A DNA stretch of 64,000 nt from Rhynchopus euleeides (lineage: Eukaryota; Euglenozoa; Diplonemea; Diplonemida; Diplonemidae). The stretch is from assembly GCA_963210315.1 (NCBI GenBank), contig OY723283.1, positions 1,426,001-1,490,000 of the forward strand. The letters are read 5' to 3'. Below, piece by piece: positions 60,615 to 64,000 of the stretch. The notes below the pieces were generated by a model. It worked only from the letters and a program-made list of their open reading frames with translations, was not told the origin of the DNA and ran no database searches. Position 1 is the stretch's first letter, and every line of letters begins with the position of its first letter. Made by a program: the position numbers and the translations under genes.

Positions 60615-61529
60615 TAAGGGCTGCCTCGAAACTGACCTCACGCGACAAACACATCGCGAAACGGGTTCTCTCTCTTGGACGCAATAGCGTAGCGTTGCGA
60701 AGAGAACTTGTTTTGTGCGTCACATATATCACACACTGCGTATGCAGGAGGTGCCGGGGAGCTACACGCGGAGACTGCCCCGCACTAGCTTCCCTACCTC
60801 ACGCAACAAACACATTACAAAACAAGTTCTCTCTCTCTCTCTCTCTCTGTCTCGCTCACCCTCCACCAGGGGGCTGCCCCCACTGCCCCCCCTTGAGAAT
60901 GCTAACCCACACAGGTCTACAGCCGGGCCCCGCCCCCTCGTTCCTCTGTCTATCCCGAGGGAGAAGAGAGCCTCTGCTCGCCCAGTCAGTATCCGTCTGC
61001 CCCCACCCGGCAGTCCTCCCGCGGCGTGCCTTACCTTTCCCCCCCCCCCTCTTCCCCTCTCCACAGCTGCTCCCCCCACCACCCCCCCCCCCCACTCTCT
61101 CTCCTCTCTCACGGCGCTGAAGTAAATTACATTACAAGTGGTTTTACATGTAAAATTACAAGTGAAAAATGGTTACAAGTGCCACTTGTAAAATTACAAG
61201 TGCCACTGGGGGTCTTCGCTAGCCGGTGCAAAAAAGTGCAGGCTGGTGCAGGGCAAAATGGGCCGAAAATGGGCCAAATCGGAGGCAAAAAAAAGGGCGG
61301 GGAGTTGGGTGGCCCCTAGCTGGGAGCACGCATTTGGACCCAAAAAATAATGTCGAGCGGTCCCTGTGCATTGTTCAGCCCTCACAGGACGAGAAGGCAC
61401 GGCGGGGCCCGTGTCACGGGTAAACATTGAGATCAACCTGTCATCCTGGGCCAAGCCAAGATGGGAGCTGGCCGCCTGGGGCAATGCAGGAGCAACGGCT
61501 AGTGCTCGTGCTGGCACGAAGCGGAGCCA
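60615..61529. other. spacer with CT tract and small palindrome
   Basis: No gene seen. A CT tract at 60829-60849 and C runs at 61040-61048 and 61084-61092. At 61128-61207 the words TTACAAGTGG, TTTTACATGTAAAA and CACTTGTAA form a compact palindromic AT-rich patch reminiscent of the vocabulary of the 692-bp palindromes. Confidence 0.55.
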
Positions 61530-62516
61530 GGCAGTGCTGTCCCGAGAACGGGCCGAGCCAGACAGTGCTGTCCCAAGGGTGGGCCGAGCCAGACAGTGAT
61601 GTCCCGAGAATGGGCCGAGCCAGGCAGTGCTGTCCCAAGGGTGGGCCGAGCCAGACAGTGCTGTCCCGAGAACGGGCCGAGCCAGACAGTGCTGTCCCAA
61701 GGGTGGGCCGAGCCAGACAGTGATGTCCCGAGAATGGGCCGAGCCAGGCAGTGCTGTCCCAAGGGTGGGCCGAGCCAGACAGTGCTGTCCCGAGAACGGG
61801 CCGAGCCAGACAGTGCTGTCCCGAGAATGGGCCGAGCCAGGCAGTGCTGTCCCAAGGGTGGGCCGAGCCAGACAGTGCTGTCCCGAGAATGGGCCGAGCC
61901 AGACAGTGCTGTCCCGAGAACGGGCCGAGCCAGACAGTGCTGTCCCGAGGGTGGGCCGAGCTAGGCAGTGCTGTCCCGAGAATGGGCCGAGCCAGGCAGT
62001 GCTGTCCCAAGGGTGGGCCGAGCCAGACAGTGCTGTCCCGAGAATGGGCCGAGCCAGACAGTGCTGTCCCGAGAACGGGCCGAGCCAGACAGTGCTGTCC
62101 CGAGAACGGGCCGAGCCAGACAGTGCTGTCCCGAGAATGGGCCGAGCCAGGCAGTGCTGTCCCAAGGGTGGGCCGAGCCAGACAGTGCTGTCCCGAGAAT
62201 GGGCCGAGCCAGACAGTGCTGTCCCGAGAATGGGCCGAGCCAGACAGTGCTGTCCCGAGAACGGGCCGAGCCAGACAGTGCTGTCCCGAGGGTGGGCCGA
62301 GCTAGGCAGTGCTGTCCCGAGAATGGGCCGAGCCAGGCAGTGCTGTCCCAAGGGTGGGCCGAGCCAGACAGTGCTGTCCCGAGAATGGGCCGAGCCAGAC
62401 AGTGCTGTCCCGAGAACGGGCCGAGCCAGACAGTGCTGTCCCGAGGGTGGGCCGAGCCACGCAGTCCTGTCCAGAGGGTGGGCCGAGCCAGGCAGTGATG
62501 TCCCGAGGGTGGGCCG
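61530..62516. repeat. 31-bp minisatellite, array 1 (about 31 copies)
   Basis: Unit CAGTGCTGTCCCGAGAA(T/C)GGGCCGAGCCAGA and variants (CCCAAGGGTG, CCCGAGGGTG), period exactly 31 bp. Because 31 is not a multiple of 3, all three frames on each strand spell the same 31-residue repeat, and long open frames on both strands are artefacts. Confidence 0.95.
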
Positions 62517-63215
62517 ACATCACATCCGGTCTCGGCCCGCTGTCTGGACCGCAGCAACAAGAAATCTGCGCTGCATGCACAGGAGCAGGGGGACTTGGCC
62601 CGTCCGCACTCCGACATTGCACCGCGCTGCCCCAGCGCTCCAGATCACAAGGCCCCCTGTGCCGCAGGAGGTGGAGACGTCGCACACCAGCAGGATGACG
62701 TCGCAGACCAGTTCACCACCCCCAACAGTAGGTCACACTCCGCCTCGCCTGTAGGCCGTCTACTGTATGCAGGAGTCTGCGTGTGTTGATAAAGACACAC
62801 ACGCCCGGCACACCTGATTCTATGGGCAGCGCTCGTAACTCTCTCGGCGCCAAGTCGAAGCTGAGCAAGATTTGGTTGGACGGTGCAAATATAGCTAGCC
62901 TTGCGGGCTCGCTAAGACACTCTCCGAGCTAGCTACATGAACACAACATTGCACATCGCACGGTTTCGAAGGATGGGTACGCGATGCGGGTTTAGGTCTT
63001 GTGCTAATGTTACACACAGCAAGATCCCTGACGGAGGGGATCGATGGAGGCACTGAGGAGATCATGACTGGGAAGGGGTCCTGCATCGAACCCCCTCTGA
63101 GTGGAGCAAACACTCGGTACTCCGGGTGCCACGTTCTGCTCGGCTGGACATCACCCCGAGGTCGTGGCCACGGCCCCCGACCACTCACTGCGGGGAGCTT
63201 CCCGTCCAGACAGTG
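62517..63215. other. unique spacer between minisatellites
   Basis: No gene seen. Contains GCTAGC words at 62893 and 62927-62934. Nothing further recognised. Confidence 0.5.
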
Positions 63216-64000
63216 TCTGGACATCACTCCTGGGCTCGACCCACTGGGCCGAGCCGACGAGTCGTGTCCAGACACTGGGCCGAGCCCAGGAGTGCTGTCC
63301 AGACACTGGGCCGAGCCCAGGAGTGATGTCCAGACCCTGGGCCGAGCCAGGGAGTGGTGTCCAGACACTGGGCCGAGCCCAGGAGTGATGTCCAGACCCT
63401 GGGCCGAGCCAGGGAGTGGTGTCCAGACACTGGGCCGAGCCCAGGAGTGATGTCCAGACCCTGGGCCGAGCCAGGGAGTGGTGTCCAGACCCTGGGCCGA
63501 GCCCAGGAGTGATGTCCAGACACTGGGCCGAGCCCAGGAGTGATGTCCAGACCCTGGGCCGAGCCAGGGAGTGGTGTCCAGACACTGGGCCGAGCCCAGG
63601 AGTGATGTCCAGACCCTGGGCCGAGCCAGGGAGTGGTGTCCAGACACTGGGCCGAGCCCAGGAGTGATGTCCAGACACTGGGCCGAGCCCAGGAGTGATG
63701 TCCAGACCCTGGGCCGAGCCAGGGAGTGGTGTCCAGACACTGGGCCGAGCCCAGGAGTGATGTCCAGACACTGGGCCGAGCCAGGGAGTGGTGTCCAGAC
63801 ACTGGGCCGAGCCCAGGAGTGATGTCCAGACACTGGGCCGAGCCCAGGAGTGATGTCCAGACACTGGGCCGAGCCAGGGAGTGGTGTCCAGACACTGGGC
63901 CGAGCCCAGGAGTGATGTCCAGACCCTGGGCCGAGCCAGGGAGTGGTGTCCAGACACTGGGCCGAGCCCAGGAGTGATGTCCAGACCCTGGGCCGAGCCA
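63216..64000. repeat. 31-bp minisatellite, array 2, continues past the window
   Basis: Unit CAGACACTGGGCCGAGCCCAG plus GAGTGATGTC, alternating with a variant (CAGACCCTGGGCCGAGCCAGG plus GAGTGGTGTC); period 31 bp. The array opens with an inverted unit at about 63216-63240 (TGGACATCACTCCTGGGCTC). It shares the GGGCCGAGCC core and period with array 1 but not the rest. The array is cut by the window end. Confidence 0.95.

Noticed and set aside
61530..62516. Long open frames on both strands across the 31-bp array that look like repetitive proteins
   Set aside because: A 31-bp period opens all frames when the unit lacks stops in them; the same 31-residue cycle appears in several frames on both strands, so these are artefacts.

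Overview
This is a GC-rich nuclear window from a flagellated protist. The best guess is Euglenozoa, possibly a diplonemid. Four observations support that: (1) every recognisable host gene lies on the + strand, like a directional, polycistronically transcribed cluster; (2) almost every start codon sits a few to about 25 bases after a pyrimidine-rich AG, as expected for spliced-leader trans-splicing; (3) several genes also carry ordinary short cis-introns, mostly with GTATG(C/T) donors, which argues against a trypanosomatid; (4) one retroelement has the gag - tyrosine recombinase - reverse transcriptase order known from VIPER-like elements. The lineage call is inference. Axonemal CCDC39 shows that the organism builds motile cilia.

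Host genes, left to right: proteasome lid subunit RPN12/PSMD8 (2565-3934, five exons); an unknown acidic/lysine-rich protein (6002-8054); a TFIIS-central-domain-like protein (8468-9220); a PPR-like, probably mitochondrial helical-repeat protein (9739-11076); a CMGC-type protein kinase (11682-13711); a small three-exon unknown gene (27342-28429); CCDC39 (31240-34071); a small mitochondrial-type one-TM protein (36171-36617); a cytochrome-b5 front-end desaturase (37049-38625); two paralogous catalytically dead PTEN/auxilin-like proteins (40563-42089 and 46846-48525); a NagB-NagA fusion of amino-sugar catabolism (55266-57496); and an ankyrin-like plus sphingomyelinase-type phosphodiesterase (59373-60614). 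They are unrelated housekeeping functions, not a pathway operon.

Most of the rest is mobile DNA. Region 14.4-28 kb is a nest: a 692-bp near-palindrome, a ~190-bp tandem repeat, an inverted-repeat element with CACGGTG ends carrying a broken RAG1/Transib- or CMC-like DDE transposase that is itself split by a 661-bp hAT-type MITE (perfect 8-bp target duplication), a 3'-truncated tyrosine-recombinase retroelement on the minus strand, and a 1.1-kb hAT-like element inside poly-C. At 28.4-31.2 kb a 5'-truncated LINE with RNase H and a tandem Cys/His module lies between (AC)n tracts. At 34.1-35.7 kb a 438-bp hAT-type MITE (duplication CCCTAGGG) sits at the end of a 1.15-kb foldback element. An 864/867-bp element with 15-bp inverted ends and perfect 9-bp target duplications occurs twice (4.5 kb and 54.1 kb). 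The 692-bp palindrome occurs twice (14.4 kb and 48.8 kb). The right end holds two 31-bp-period minisatellites, the second running off the window.

Coordinates of exons are read by eye from splice motifs and frame; no alignment or search was run. Family assignments rest on recognised motifs.
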